Below, piece after piece: positions 26,095-36,449 of a stretch of 64,000 nucleotides of DNA (positions are counted from its first letter, which is position 1; each line of letters opens with the position of its first letter). A program made the translations under genes and the position numbers. The notes beneath the pieces were generated by a model. The model was not told where the DNA came from. It was given only the letters and a program-made list of their open reading frames with translations, and ran no database searches. This DNA is from Brevibacillus porteri (GTDB lineage: Bacteria > Bacillota > Bacilli > Brevibacillales > Brevibacillaceae): positions 1-64,000 of the forward strand of contig NZ_PXZO01000027.1 in NCBI RefSeq assembly GCF_003013475.1, given 5' to 3'.

Positions 26095-27807
26095 CTACTT
26101 CTTTTCTCCCTTGATTGGCACTTCCCAATCGACTTTGTTCTCTTTTATTACACGATCGAGCACAACTGATATTTCCTTCACATCTTTTTTCTCAAAGCGC
26201 ACTTCTAACTTCCCTTCGAGTTTTATCGTACCATCTTGGTTTTCTTTTTTGTTGACCCTTAACCATACTAGTTCGGCATCATTCCCGTTTTCGTCCTTCA
26301 CCGTCCATCGCTCTGGAAGCCCCACAATATCTTTGGCCAGAATGGCTTCCAATGGAATATCGAATGAGGTATCCTCCTCATCAACTTCCATTTCGATCGA
26401 TTGAAACGTGATTTGGTTCCCAGCTACATCCACTTTTTTCGGACCTTTCTCCAGTTCAGCAAGAGATAGCTTAGTTTGAGAAGAGACTTTCTCTCCTGTA
26501 TAGACAGCATCGAGCTTCATTGTCAAGTTTTTTGCAGGGTCCAGCGGCATGTACGTATGGACAAAACTCGTACTTGGCTGCCACTTCTCTGTGAAGTTAA
26601 TCGACGCGCCATGGCTCATGCCTATGATATTGAGCGTGCTGTTGATTTCATCGGATTCAATCATATCATCCCATTTGCCCACTACAGTACCCTTTTCATC
26701 GACAAGCTCGTAACGAAAACCCTCCACTACTTTCTCATTCGGATGGCTGTTTGAGAACTCTAGCTGCGTAGCAGTAGGAAAGAAGCGTGCTTCTTTTAGC
26801 TCTACTGTTGCCCCTGTTGGCGTTTCTAACTCCTTGTTCAACGCTACTGTTTTCATGGCTGCTTTTGCTGGTCGCATATCAATCGGGATATCGAAATTCC
26901 ACGTGCCTTTCGTATCTGTCAGGCGCTTCACGCGCATTTCCAAAATCAATTCGTCCGGCATTGGATTCGCTTCATTAAAGAATGCGCCCAGACCGCCTCC
27001 GTAGCCGTAGGCGAAGTTTTCACCGTTCGGCAGCGGCAGCCACCTCAGCAATTCCGATTGATCATCTAATCGTTTGATTACTTTGCCACTTTTATCTTTC
27101 AGTCGAACTTCCCTGAATTCATTCACATTGTCGCTTGAAATGAACGTGAACTCATCCTTCCAGAACGAAGGAATCTTTTTGCCTGACGAGTCCGTTACAG
27201 AGCCCAGAACTATGATACGCAAGGGATCTGCTACAACCGCACTGATTTCCATGGTCAGACCTTGGTCTGTCACCTTCATGTCAAGCGGCTGTACAAAGCC
27301 GTTTTCTGCCGCTTTCTTCACGCCAATGTCTGTCTGCTTTTTATCAAACAGGTCAACTACTTGTTTCGCATTGTATGGCCCTTTTGTTATCGTTACCTCG
27401 CTCGGATTGATCGACGCATAAATCCCATTCATATAGCTCGCAAACGTAGGAGAAACTGCTGTTCCGAATGTGACAACCATAGCCAATCCCGCAACTGCAA
27501 TCGTAGTTTTCTTCACAATATCCACACTCCGCTTTTTCCAATTTATTTGAACTGGATTTTTTTGTATGGGTTTGAGCACGTTCATCGGGTATGCGGGGAG
27601 CTTGTCTATGACATTTTGGATGGTTGCCCCCGTCTGCCATACATCTTCGGCTTCATCATCGGAGTTATCCAGCTCATCCAAATATTGTTCAAACTTGCTC
27701 TGACACGAACCACATGTATCCAGATGACGCTGTATGTTTTGTTGCATTCGCAAAGAAAGCTTGTCTTCCAGATACGCGTTTAGCATAAATTTATCCAAGC
27801 ATGTCAT
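26095..27807 (-). CDS. Anti-sigma factor with zinc-finger and DUF4179 domains
   Basis: Membrane-spanning regulator (570 aa). The N-terminal zinc-binding anti-sigma domain (about 1-45) has HLDTCGSC. A single membrane helix lies near 105-125 (TTIAVAGLAMVVTFGTAVSP), and a long extracytoplasmic part includes a DUF4179 domain (about 120-260) and beta-rich repeats. It should bind and silence the sigma factor encoded just upstream; its start overlaps that gene by four bases (ATGA). The large outer region is presumably the sensor, but the signal is unknown. Confidence 0.92.
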   Translation of the reverse strand: MTCLDKFMLNAYLEDKLSLRMQQNIQRHLDTCGSCQSKFEQYLDELDNSDDEAEDVWQTGATIQNVIDKLPAYPMNVLKPIQKNPVQINWKKRSVDIVKKTTIAVAGLAMVVTFGTAVSPTFASYMNGIYASINPSEVTITKGPYNAKQVVDLFDKKQTDIGVKKAAENGFVQPLDMKVTDQGLTMEISAVVADPLRIIVLGSVTDSSGKKIPSFWKDEFTFISSDNVNEFREVRLKDKSGKVIKRLDDQSELLRWLPLPNGENFAYGYGGGLGAFFNEANPMPDELILEMRVKRLTDTKGTWNFDIPIDMRPAKAAMKTVALNKELETPTGATVELKEARFFPTATQLEFSNSHPNEKVVEGFRYELVDEKGTVVGKWDDMIESDEINSTLNIIGMSHGASINFTEKWQPSTSFVHTYMPLDPAKNLTMKLDAVYTGEKVSSQTKLSLAELEKGPKKVDVAGNQITFQSIEMEVDEEDTSFDIPLEAILAKDIVGLPERWTVKDENGNDAELVWLRVNKKENQDGTIKLEGKLEVRFEKKDVKEISVVLDRVIKENKVDWEVPIKGEKK

Positions 27808-28358
27808 AGGTAGAGATCCCCTCCTTTCCCCGAATTTGTAATGGCATTTTTGAGCTTGGCCCTGCCTCTGGAAAGACGTGTTCGCACCGTACTGATGGGA
27901 ACACCCAGCTCCTCGCTAATTTCTTCGTAGCTCAAAAATTGGAGGTAACGCAGTTCCAGGACGACGCGGTATTTGGACTCCAGGGTCATCATTCGATTTT
28001 GCAAAAAGACTTTCTGCTCTTTCGCAAGGTACTCGAGTTCAGGTGTATGACTGGTAGCCAGTTCAATCTCTGCTTCTGCAACCGGAATCGATCGTTTCCG
28101 GTTACGCAGCTCATCAAAGCAATAATTGGTGGCGATCCTGTAGAGCCAGGCACCAAATTCGTAGCTTTTGCTGTAGTCACCCAAATGGTAATACACCTTG
28201 ATAAAGATCTCCTGAGCCATGTCCTGCTCAAGATGCGGCTGTCCGATCATCTTGCGAATGAGCAACCTGACCCTTTTGTTGTATTTTTGTATGATCTGAG
28301 AATACGCCTCTTTGTTTCCTTGGAGGACCTCCTCAATGATCAGCCTGTCGTCCTGCAT
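27804..28358 (-). CDS. ECF RNA polymerase sigma factor
   Basis: Extracytoplasmic-function sigma-70 factor of 184 aa. Region 2 is EQDMAQEIFIKVYYHLGDY with AWLYRIATNYCFDELR, and region 4 is LELRYLQFLSYEEISEELG followed by VPISTVRTRLSRGRAKL. The ATG at 28358 has GGGGAGG seven bases upstream; the seven-codon upstream extension lacks one. It forms a coupled pair with the anti-sigma gene. Its regulon is unknown and no obviously matched promoter was recognised nearby. Confidence 0.95.
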   Translation of the reverse strand: MQDDRLIIEEVLQGNKEAYSQIIQKYNKRVRLLIRKMIGQPHLEQDMAQEIFIKVYYHLGDYSKSYEFGAWLYRIATNYCFDELRNRKRSIPVAEAEIELATSHTPELEYLAKEQKVFLQNRMMTLESKYRVVLELRYLQFLSYEEISEELGVPISTVRTRLSRGRAKLKNAITNSGKGGDLYL

Positions 28359-28557
28359 CTGTTTTCCTCCCCATATCAAAACCTGTATCGAGGGCTACAG
28401 GTTCAAAAAGGTACGCTGCGCAGCTATTGCCTTTTTGCTTGTACACCTTAGTACGACGGAAAATGGTGGAAAAAGATCGCAACTTTTTTTGAAAAACTTT
28501 ATGTAAGTGAAATAATCGATCAATAATACTCCCATTGACGGGAGATTTTTTCATAAC

Positions 28558-28587
28558 AAAAAAGCTGCCGAGGACATTCTCGACAGC
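28558..28587 (-). terminator. Terminator after the SDR gene
   Basis: Stem GCTGCCGAG/CTCGACAGC with one mismatch, then a T-run on the minus strand. Confidence 0.85.
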
Positions 28588-28611
28588 ATGATGAAACAAT
28601 GGCAACGACCT

Positions 28612-29313
28612 TCAGTTGTTTCTCACTGGTGGGCAGGTGAGCGACTTTCCGTTGTCTTGCGGACCAAGGCCAATGATGTAAGGTACCGCTACACGGCTCC
28701 ACTCTGCCGGATTCGGTGCAGTGTCCACCTCTTCTGGCGAGCATGATTGGAGCATGGAGGTATCGATACTGCCTCCTGGATCAAGCGCCACTGCTGCCAT
28801 TCCCTCAGGTAATTCGGCTGCCAATGATTGCGTCAATCCTTCGATGGCGAACTTCGATGCGCAGTACGGCGATAAAAACGCTTCCCCGTGTCTTCCCCAG
28901 TACGAGCTGATATTTACGACGACTCCGCCATTTGCGCGCTGAACCATAAACGGTAAAAAGGCACGAATGACATAGAAAACACCATTTACATTGATGTCCA
29001 TCACTCTCGAAAACTCACTTGCCGCAAGCCCAATGACAGGGCTATTCCGGTTTATAATGGAGGCATTGTTAATCAACAAATCGGGAACGCCCACCTCGAC
29101 TTTGATTTCCTCTGCCCACTTTTCCACCTGCTCCATTACCGAAACGTCGACGACAGAAAAATGATGCTGTTCTCCGAATTGCTGACGCAGTCCTTGTACC
29201 TCTTTCTCCGAACGACCGCAGCCTGCAACCGTCCAGCCTGCTTCGTGAAAACGCTCGACCATTTCTCTGCCCAAACCACGGGTCACGCCTGTAATCACTA
29301 CCAGCTTCCTCAT
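28612..29313 (-). CDS. SDR-family oxidoreductase
   Basis: Classical short-chain dehydrogenase/reductase, 233 aa, NAD(P)-dependent. It has the cofactor motif TGVTRGLGREM (about 7-17), the NNAS motif in DLLINNASI, the catalytic Ser in NISSYWG and YCASK (Tyr/Lys). The substrate is unknown. The ATG at 29313 has GGGGAGAGAG upstream; the open frame extends upstream without a ribosome site. The second copy of the 499-bp repeat lies immediately upstream, so the promoter must lie in the short gap or in the repeat end. Confidence 0.93.
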   Translation of the reverse strand: MRKLVVITGVTRGLGREMVERFHEAGWTVAGCGRSEKEVQGLRQQFGEQHHFSVVDVSVMEQVEKWAEEIKVEVGVPDLLINNASIINRNSPVIGLAASEFSRVMDINVNGVFYVIRAFLPFMVQRANGGVVVNISSYWGRHGEAFLSPYCASKFAIEGLTQSLAAELPEGMAAVALDPGGSIDTSMLQSCSPEEVDTAPNPAEWSRVAVPYIIGLGPQDNGKSLTCPPVRNN

Positions 29314-29395
29314 TCTCTCTCCCCCTCTATCGTTATACTTATTAAACATTTTAGTATAATAATAAGAGGAAATCAATCCCAATAAACTTAAGTTT

Positions 29396-29894
29396 GGGAG
29401 TAGTGTTGGGGAGGAAACAGGAGAAAACGCTCAGATTCTAGGTCCACCCACTGGGGGATTGACTGCCCGACTCCATGCAAAAAGCGAAACCGCGTCCAAA
29501 GTGGTCCTTTCAGGATGTGCTTTCAGAGGTGGACGCTTAAGGGCGTGTTTCGCTTTTTGCATTCTGTCTCGGTCGGTGTCCCTAAGATCTTCGCTGTTTT
29601 CTCCTGTTTCCTCTACGAGCTTTCCCTGTTTAAACGGGCTTTTAAAGATTTAAAAGAATGAAGAAATGTCCTCAGTAACGACAGAGAAGAATATTTCCAG
29701 GCGTAGCGACTTGTGGAGTCCTACCGAGCGGAGAAGGGATTCGCGGGCAACAGAAACGCAACCGTGCCCATACGGCGTAGCGGCTACCACTTTTGCGTTT
29801 CCCCGCGAATCCCTTCGGAGGCGGACAGTCTTAACCCTCAGATGGACGGAGCCTGGAGCCTAGACTGGAAATATTCTTCTCTTCACTACAGCCC
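29396..29894 (+). repeat. Structured intergenic repeat, copy B (499 bp)
   Basis: Same length as copy A by my count. Ends are GGGAGTAGTG and CACTACAGCCC (imperfect terminal inverted repeats). Left hairpin arms: 29411-29426/29598-29613 (16 bp) and 29475-29490/29547-29562 (16 bp). Right hairpin arms: 29684-29700/29865-29881 (17 bp), 29733-29747/29802-29816 (15 perfect pairs) and 29753-29761/29793-29801 (9 perfect pairs). Several pairs differ from copy A on both sides so that pairing is kept. It lies between the SDR gene (5' side) and the bacilliredoxin gene (3' side). Confidence 0.9.
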
Positions 29895-29927
29895 CATTTC
29901 AAACGATTACTAACACCAAGTCCATCA

Positions 29928-29955
29928 AAAAAGACGCCCGTTGCCGAGCGCCTCG
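29928..29955 (-). terminator. Terminator after the bacilliredoxin gene
   Basis: Imperfect stem on the minus strand (GAGGCGCTCG with CGGGCGTC) followed by six T. Confidence 0.6.
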
Positions 29956-29971
29956 TGATGTTTCATACTTC

Positions 29972-30400
29972 TTATTTGTAAGTGTCGTAAGCATTGGTCA
30001 ACAGGCCAGCGATTGTTGCCAGTTCGTTGTTCTCGATCTGATGACGCTCAACCATGGTCATGATTTTGCCGTCTTTCATGATCGCGAAGGATGGGGAGGA
30101 CGGTGCATAGCCTTCGAAATACTCACGTGCTTTTGCAGTCGCTTCCTTGTCTTGACCTGCGAATACAGTGAAGATGTTATCTGGCTTTGTAGCGTGATTC
30201 AAGGAATGTACAACTGCTGGACGAGCGAGTCCTGCTGCGCAGCCACAAACCGAGTTCACGACAACAAGTGTCAGGCCTTTTGCATTTGGCAGTGCTTGCT
30301 CTACTTCTTCAGCAGTGCGAAGCTCTTGGAAACCGTTGCGAGTTAACTCATCGCGCATCGGTTGAATTACTTGGCTCATATATGCTTCATAAGACATCAT
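29972..30400 (-). CDS. Bacilliredoxin (BrxA/BrxB family)
   Basis: Cytoplasmic thioredoxin-fold protein (142 aa, DUF1094/YphP-YqiW family) that removes bacillithiol from oxidised proteins. The active site is the CGC motif in NSVCGCAAGLARPA (about residues 52-54), characteristic of BrxA/B. The N-terminus MMSYEAYMSQVIQPMRDEL is also typical. The ATG has GGAGAGG upstream. It implies bacillithiol-based redox homeostasis. Whether it is the A or B paralogue cannot be settled here. Confidence 0.95.
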   Translation of the reverse strand: MMSYEAYMSQVIQPMRDELTRNGFQELRTAEEVEQALPNAKGLTLVVVNSVCGCAAGLARPAVVHSLNHATKPDNIFTVFAGQDKEATAKAREYFEGYAPSSPSFAIMKDGKIMTMVERHQIENNELATIAGLLTNAYDTYK

Positions 30401-30480
30401 TGGGCAACCTCTCCTTTATATCACGAAGTTCAACTTACTTATTATTATAACCCGATCACACCTACCCGAGAAAGCAGGAG

Positions 30481-32133
30481 CTACACTTCCATCAAAATGG
30501 TAAGAATCATTGGATTACGGCCTGTCTTTTCGTAAATGAACGGCTTAATCACTTCATTAATCTGTGACTTCAGCTCAGACCATTCTTTGATTTTCTTATC
30601 CAATGCTTCCTGTAAACGACCACGAACGAGCTGTGTCGCTTCCTGAATCAAGGATTCCGAACCTCGTACGTATACGAAGCCACGGCTCACGATATCTGGG
30701 CCCGTCAAAATTTTGAAGTTCTTCATATCGAGGCTGACAACCACGACCATCAAGCCATCCTCAGCCAAATGCTTGCGATCGCGCAGGACGATATTGCCAA
30801 CGTCGCCGACACCACTGCCATCAATGAGGACAATCCCTGCTTGTACTTTACTGAGCCACGCTTTTTCGCGGTTGCAATTCAGCACTTCGCCGTTGTCCAT
30901 AATAAAGATGTTGCTCTCCTCGATCCCAACCTGTTGGGCCAGCTTGGAGTGAGTCTTGAGCATCCGGTATTCCCCGTGGATCGGGATGAAATATTTCGGA
31001 CGAATGAAGTTGAGCATGAGCTTCAACTCTTCGCTGCTTCCATGACCCGATGCGTGAATATCAAATTCGTGACTCAATACTACGTTGGCACCCGCACGGA
31101 ACAGCTTGTCTATCGTGCGGCTTACGTTAATCGTATTTCCTGGGATCGGAGATGCAGAAATGATCACCGTATCTTCCGGATAAATGGAAACGGTACGATG
31201 CGAACCGGCTGCAATCCGGGTCAACGCTGCCATCGGCTCACCTTGGCTGCCTGTGCAAATAATCAGCACTTGGTTGTCTGCGTAGTTGTCGATGTGCTTA
31301 ATATCAATCAGCATGCCCTCTGGCATCTGGATATAGCCCAGTTCTTGTCCAATCAAGAAAACCTTTTCCATACTGCGGCCAATAACCGCCACTTTGCGAT
31401 TGCACTGCTCCGCAGCATCTACCACCTGTTGGAGGCGATGTACGTTGGAAGCGAAGGTAGCCAGAATGATGCGACCACGCGCTTTGCGTACCACATCGAG
31501 AATCCCTTCCCCTACCGCTCTCTCTGACATCGTAAATCCAGGACGCTCACTGTTCGTACTATCAGACAAAAGTGCCAAAACGTCACCGCTCGCACCAATG
31601 CGTGCAATTTTTCCGTACTCCGTTGTTTGTCCGACTGGTGTCATGTCAAACTTGAAGTCACCTGTGTGAATGACCATTCCCTCTGGTGTATGGAGCACAA
31701 CTCCCAAAGAATCAGGGATACTGTGGTTCGTCCGGAAGAATGTCGCCTTCAGCTTCGCAAAAGGAATTTCCGTATCTTCCGAAATCGGAATCAGCTTCAC
31801 TTCATTTTGCAAACGGTGCTCTTCCAGCTTCGCCTTGACCAAGCCCAGGGTCAGACGACCACCGTAAATCGGCACCTTGATTTGCCGTAAAATATAAGGA
31901 ATCGCACCAATGTGATCCTCATGTCCGTGCGTTAACAAAAGTGCTTTAATCTTGTGCTGGTTATCCACTAAATAGGAAACATCCGGGATAACCAGGTCAA
32001 TACCAAACATTTCATTTTCAGGGAATTTCACCCCGCAGTCAATGATGATGATTTCGTCCTCATACTCGACGCAGTACATATTTTTTCCGATCTCGCCGAG
32101 GCCGCCCATCGCGAAAATCTTAACGTCGCTCAA
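30481..32133 (-). CDS. rnj: Ribonuclease J
   Basis: Metallo-beta-lactamase/beta-CASP endo- and 5'-exoribonuclease for mRNA decay and rRNA maturation. The zinc motif LTHGHEDHIGAIPY is intact, so it should be catalytically active, as in RNase J1 rather than the degenerate J2. Further motifs are HTGDFKFD, LLSDSTNSERPG and SGHGSSEELKLM, and the terminal MILTILMEV. I start at the TTG at 32133 (AGGAGG six bases upstream; 550 aa), not the ATG at 32149-32151 that overlaps the ribosome site. It stands alone with its own promoter region. Confidence 0.95.
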   Translation of the reverse strand: MSDVKIFAMGGLGEIGKNMYCVEYEDEIIIIDCGVKFPENEMFGIDLVIPDVSYLVDNQHKIKALLLTHGHEDHIGAIPYILRQIKVPIYGGRLTLGLVKAKLEEHRLQNEVKLIPISEDTEIPFAKLKATFFRTNHSIPDSLGVVLHTPEGMVIHTGDFKFDMTPVGQTTEYGKIARIGASGDVLALLSDSTNSERPGFTMSERAVGEGILDVVRKARGRIILATFASNVHRLQQVVDAAEQCNRKVAVIGRSMEKVFLIGQELGYIQMPEGMLIDIKHIDNYADNQVLIICTGSQGEPMAALTRIAAGSHRTVSIYPEDTVIISASPIPGNTINVSRTIDKLFRAGANVVLSHEFDIHASGHGSSEELKLMLNFIRPKYFIPIHGEYRMLKTHSKLAQQVGIEESNIFIMDNGEVLNCNREKAWLSKVQAGIVLIDGSGVGDVGNIVLRDRKHLAEDGLMVVVVSLDMKNFKILTGPDIVSRGFVYVRGSESLIQEATQLVRGRLQEALDKKIKEWSELKSQINEVIKPFIYEKTGRNPMILTILMEV

Positions 32134-32249
32134 ACTCTTTCCTCCTAACATCGTCGTGCATGATTATGGGAATCCGAACCAAGCATGCCATTCTTATTAT
32201 ATCACAACGTATGACGTTCGTTTCACACAGTCTTGTCTATTCCACACAT

Positions 32250-33020
32250 TCATCTTCGGTCAATAATGGAATACTGATACTCCAAATCAGCAACTCTTTC
32301 ATCGGTAACGACACTGGCTCTCGCCCAGAAGTCGTCCTTTGCATAGGAATCGCCCGTCCATACCTCCGTAATTTCTCCTGAAGAGAGCTTTAGTGGTACG
32401 GCTTCGATTTCTTTTACTACGGCGCCACTTTTGTTTTGCAATCGCAGTTTCAAATCAATCTCCATCGGCTGATCCGACTGATTCCGTACCAGGATTAGAC
32501 TTGTATACGGATACCCTGCACAATTTTTGGTACAATCTTGTCTGCTGTATACGATGGCGAGATCAATGGGCTTCTCATTGTCCATCTTCGCCGCTTTCCA
32601 CTTGTCTTTTGCTTTTTGCACAACGGTGACGTACTCCGCTTTTTTCAAAAAGGGTCCCATGCCTAAAAAGGCAGCAGCAAAAAAGCTAAACATGCCAATG
32701 GCTGTGCATAGAAAAACGAGGTTCATTTTCCAAAACTGTTTTCTCATCGTGATCAAGAAGCCAATATACATGAGGATACAAACAAACACCAACAGGATAC
32801 AAAAGTATAAAAATAGCTCCAAGTCGGCCGCCGTAGGTAACACCGGAATGCCATACTTCATTTGCCAATGTACATTCGCAGCGAAGCAACCTCCGTAAAT
32901 CAATATGGCTGAAGCAATCGTGGGCCCCCAATTTTTCCAGAAAGGAGGCTTTTGGAATATTGCAGCGAGAACCCCCACCAAAACAGGAACGCCAAATAAG
33001 GGAATCAGCAAGTAATGCAT
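32250..33020 (-). CDS. Hypothetical membrane protein
   Basis: Unrecognised 256-aa protein. Four predicted membrane helices lie in the first 130 residues (about 2-20, 33-50, 68-90, 103-122). A soluble C-terminal region (about 125-256), probably outside the cell, has a CTKNC pair and a beta-rich pattern like an Ig/FixG-type fold (SLILVRNQSDQPMEIDLKLR). The ATG has GGGAGG upstream. It is divergent from the DUF3889 gene. No function is proposed. Confidence 0.75.
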   Translation of the reverse strand: MHYLLIPLFGVPVLVGVLAAIFQKPPFWKNWGPTIASAILIYGGCFAANVHWQMKYGIPVLPTAADLELFLYFCILLVFVCILMYIGFLITMRKQFWKMNLVFLCTAIGMFSFFAAAFLGMGPFLKKAEYVTVVQKAKDKWKAAKMDNEKPIDLAIVYSRQDCTKNCAGYPYTSLILVRNQSDQPMEIDLKLRLQNKSGAVVKEIEAVPLKLSSGEITEVWTGDSYAKDDFWARASVVTDERVADLEYQYSIIDRR

Positions 33021-33123
33021 CGAAAACCTCCCTCACTTCATTGTCATTATTTTCTACGAATGATATTCCGAAAAGTCTTCAAAATACATGACAAACCATT
33101 TCGAAAAGGAGAGGGATCAGCAA

Positions 33124-33462
33124 ATGCTAACCGCTCGTCGCCTATTTCGCTATCGGAACATGATGCCCCTTCTCTGTCCCGTACTTTTCCTGCTTCTATT
33201 TCAGACGTTTCCTACCTATGCCCAGCCTCCCTATGCAAAATGGGGCAGGCTCGCGATGCAGGAAACGATGAAGCGATATCCAAACGCTCAAATTGTGGAC
33301 TACCTGCACGTCGGACGAAAACAAAAAACGCCCACCACGTCAGAAGAGACGTTTAAGCTCTTGCTTCAAGAAAGCAATCGCAGGTGGGCGTTACTCGTTC
33401 ATATTGAATTTGTGAATCAGACAGAAGAAGTCGTAAACATCTCCTATGAGGAGACTCGCTAG
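33124..33462 (+). CDS. DUF3889 family exported protein
   Basis: Secreted protein of 112 aa with a signal peptide (about 1-35, ending in YAQ) and a DUF3889 domain: PYAKWGRLAMQETMKRYP, IVDYLHVGRK and a Trp-rich strand near RRWALLVHIEF. The family is found in Bacillales and has no known role. The ATG at 33124 follows AAGGAGAGGG; the frame is open 12 codons further upstream. Its TAG stop overlaps the stop of the converging SCO1 gene within the palindrome CTAG. Confidence 0.85.
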   Translation: MLTARRLFRYRNMMPLLCPVLFLLLFQTFPTYAQPPYAKWGRLAMQETMKRYPNAQIVDYLHVGRKQKTPTTSEETFKLLLQESNRRWALLVHIEFVNQTEEVVNISYEETR

Positions 33463-34085
33463 TCAGCGAGCTGTTCCATCTCTTTCATCATGACTTCCAG
33501 TTCCATGTTAGCTGCCATCCCGTACGCGCGGCGCATGTTTCCATCTCCATCCACCAGGAACATGCGAGCCGTATGGGAATAAGAACCATCTGGCTCCTTA
33601 ATGACCATCATACCAAAATCCTTCGTCACTTTCTCTACAGCCTGAGCGTCACCGCGCAGGAACTTCCAGCCACTCTGATCTGCCTTGAACTTGGCTGCGT
33701 ACTCTTGCAAGACTTCTGGCGTATCGTTATCAGGGTCAAAGGAAATGGAGATAAACTCTACTTTGTCTCCAAACAGTCCCTTTTCCTTCAACTGATCTTG
33801 CAGCTTGGCCATGTTGTACGTGGTAGCCGGACAAATATCCGGGCATTTGGTAAACATAAACTCAACCAGTCGTACCTTACCAGCACTTTCATTAAATGTA
33901 TAGGTTGTTCCGTTACTGTTGTCTAAGGTGAAGTCTGCGATGGGCTTCAATACTTCGATCTTCTCTTGTGTCATGTACTTATAACCAAATACTCCGACGA
34001 TAGCCAAAAGGATAATACCAGCTAACACAGGAAACCAATGTTTTTTCATCCCAGATTCCTGCTGCAATTGTGTTCCTTCACTCAT
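33459..34085 (-). CDS. SCO1/SenC family copper-chaperone protein
   Basis: Membrane-anchored thioredoxin-fold protein (208 aa) that helps insert copper into cytochrome c oxidase CuA. One N-terminal helix (about 14-34) is followed by the copper motif KCPDICP (two Cys) and the distal His in YSHTARMFLVD. The ATG at 34085 has GGGAGGAAG upstream. It stands alone without cta oxidase genes nearby. A general thiol-oxidoreductase role is the alternative. Confidence 0.93.
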   Translation of the reverse strand: MSEGTQLQQESGMKKHWFPVLAGIILLAIVGVFGYKYMTQEKIEVLKPIADFTLDNSNGTTYTFNESAGKVRLVEFMFTKCPDICPATTYNMAKLQDQLKEKGLFGDKVEFISISFDPDNDTPEVLQEYAAKFKADQSGWKFLRGDAQAVEKVTKDFGMMVIKEPDGSYSHTARMFLVDGDGNMRRAYGMAANMELEVMMKEMEQLAD

Positions 34086-34166
34086 GGGTTGCTTCCTCCC
34101 TGCTTGTCCCATGCGTGATGCCTCCTGATTACACGCGGGAGGCATTCACACTGTTTCTATCACTTC

Positions 34167-34478
34167 TTACTGTTCTACTTCACCTGGCCATGCGAGCATG
34201 CCGCCAACCATATTCGCCACGTCATATCCTTGTGCACTCAAATACGCTGTAGCATTATGGCTTCTGGCACCACTACGGCAAACCATCACAATCGGAATGT
34301 TCTTATCCAGCTCATCGATACGATGTGGCAAAAAGCCGAGTGGGATCAGCTTCGCCTCTTTAATGTGACCTGCATTCCACTCATCGACCTCACGCACATC
34401 AATGACTTGCAGCTCCTCTTTGGCTTCCAGCTTTTCCAACAACTCTTGTGGTGTCATTTCCTTTACTTCATGGCTCAT
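34167..34478 (-). CDS. Rhodanese-domain protein
   Basis: Single-domain rhodanese (103 aa), a sulfur carrier or thiosulfate:acceptor sulfurtransferase. The active-site loop is VCRSGARS with the catalytic Cys near residue 72, and the N-terminal ELLEKLEAKEELQVIDVREV is typical. No signal peptide, so cytoplasmic. AGGAGG precedes the ATG. It lies upstream of the SCO1 gene on the same strand, possibly co-transcribed, and next to the metY leader, but a link to sulfur metabolism is only suggestive. Confidence 0.9.
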   Translation of the reverse strand: MSHEVKEMTPQELLEKLEAKEELQVIDVREVDEWNAGHIKEAKLIPLGFLPHRIDELDKNIPIVMVCRSGARSHNATAYLSAQGYDVANMVGGMLAWPGEVEQ

Positions 34479-34747
34479 CGCTATTTATCCTCCTATATGT
34501 ACGATCAGATCAGTTGTAACCACCTCCATGATATCACACGCTTTTTTACTTTTCTAACGCGAAGAGCACTTGGCTTTACCCTGCATCTATGCTCCCTATT
34601 TTCTACCATTATCTCCTATTTCGCTGTGGCAGTAGCCACACGGGATGTGAACAGCTTGAGACAAAAGCGTTACAAATTAATGGCATGAGTGAAACACCTT
34701 TCATCCATATATACATAAAAACCTCCCTGATAACTACATATTCCACA

Positions 34748-34776
34748 TTGACAGCAAGGTTTTATTTTCATACAAT
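34748..34776 (+). promoter_or_regulatory. Sigma-A promoter of the metY S-box leader
   Basis: TTGACA (34748-34753), 17-bp spacer, TACAAT (34771-34776). An excellent match; transcription should start a few bases before the aptamer. The preceding 34500-34740 contains nothing else I can recognise. Confidence 0.85.
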
Positions 34777-34790
34777 TACGACAACAACTT

Positions 34791-36291
<1,501 letters not shown>

Positions 36292-36307
36292 CCAAAACCT
36301 TCAAAAG

Positions 36308-36363
36308 AAAGAAGAATCATGATCTCTCTGGGTAGAGATTTATGATTCTTCTTTATTATTTTT
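36308..36363 (+). terminator. Terminator after metY
   Basis: Long stem AAAGAAGAATCAT/ATGATTCTTCTTT with inner ATCTCT/AGAGAT pairs, followed by a T-rich run. Confidence 0.9.
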
Positions 36364-36449
36364 CTATTCATGTTCGAAAAATATTGAATTTTACATTCGT
36401 TATTTATAAAATACATAATTATGTACAAATTTTGGAAGGATGAATAGAC

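Noticed and set aside
34500-34740. Possible T-box or small RNA gene upstream of the metY promoter
   Set aside because: No T-box sequence (TGG-N-ACCGCG-like) or terminator hairpin was found; the metY transcript starts after this region.
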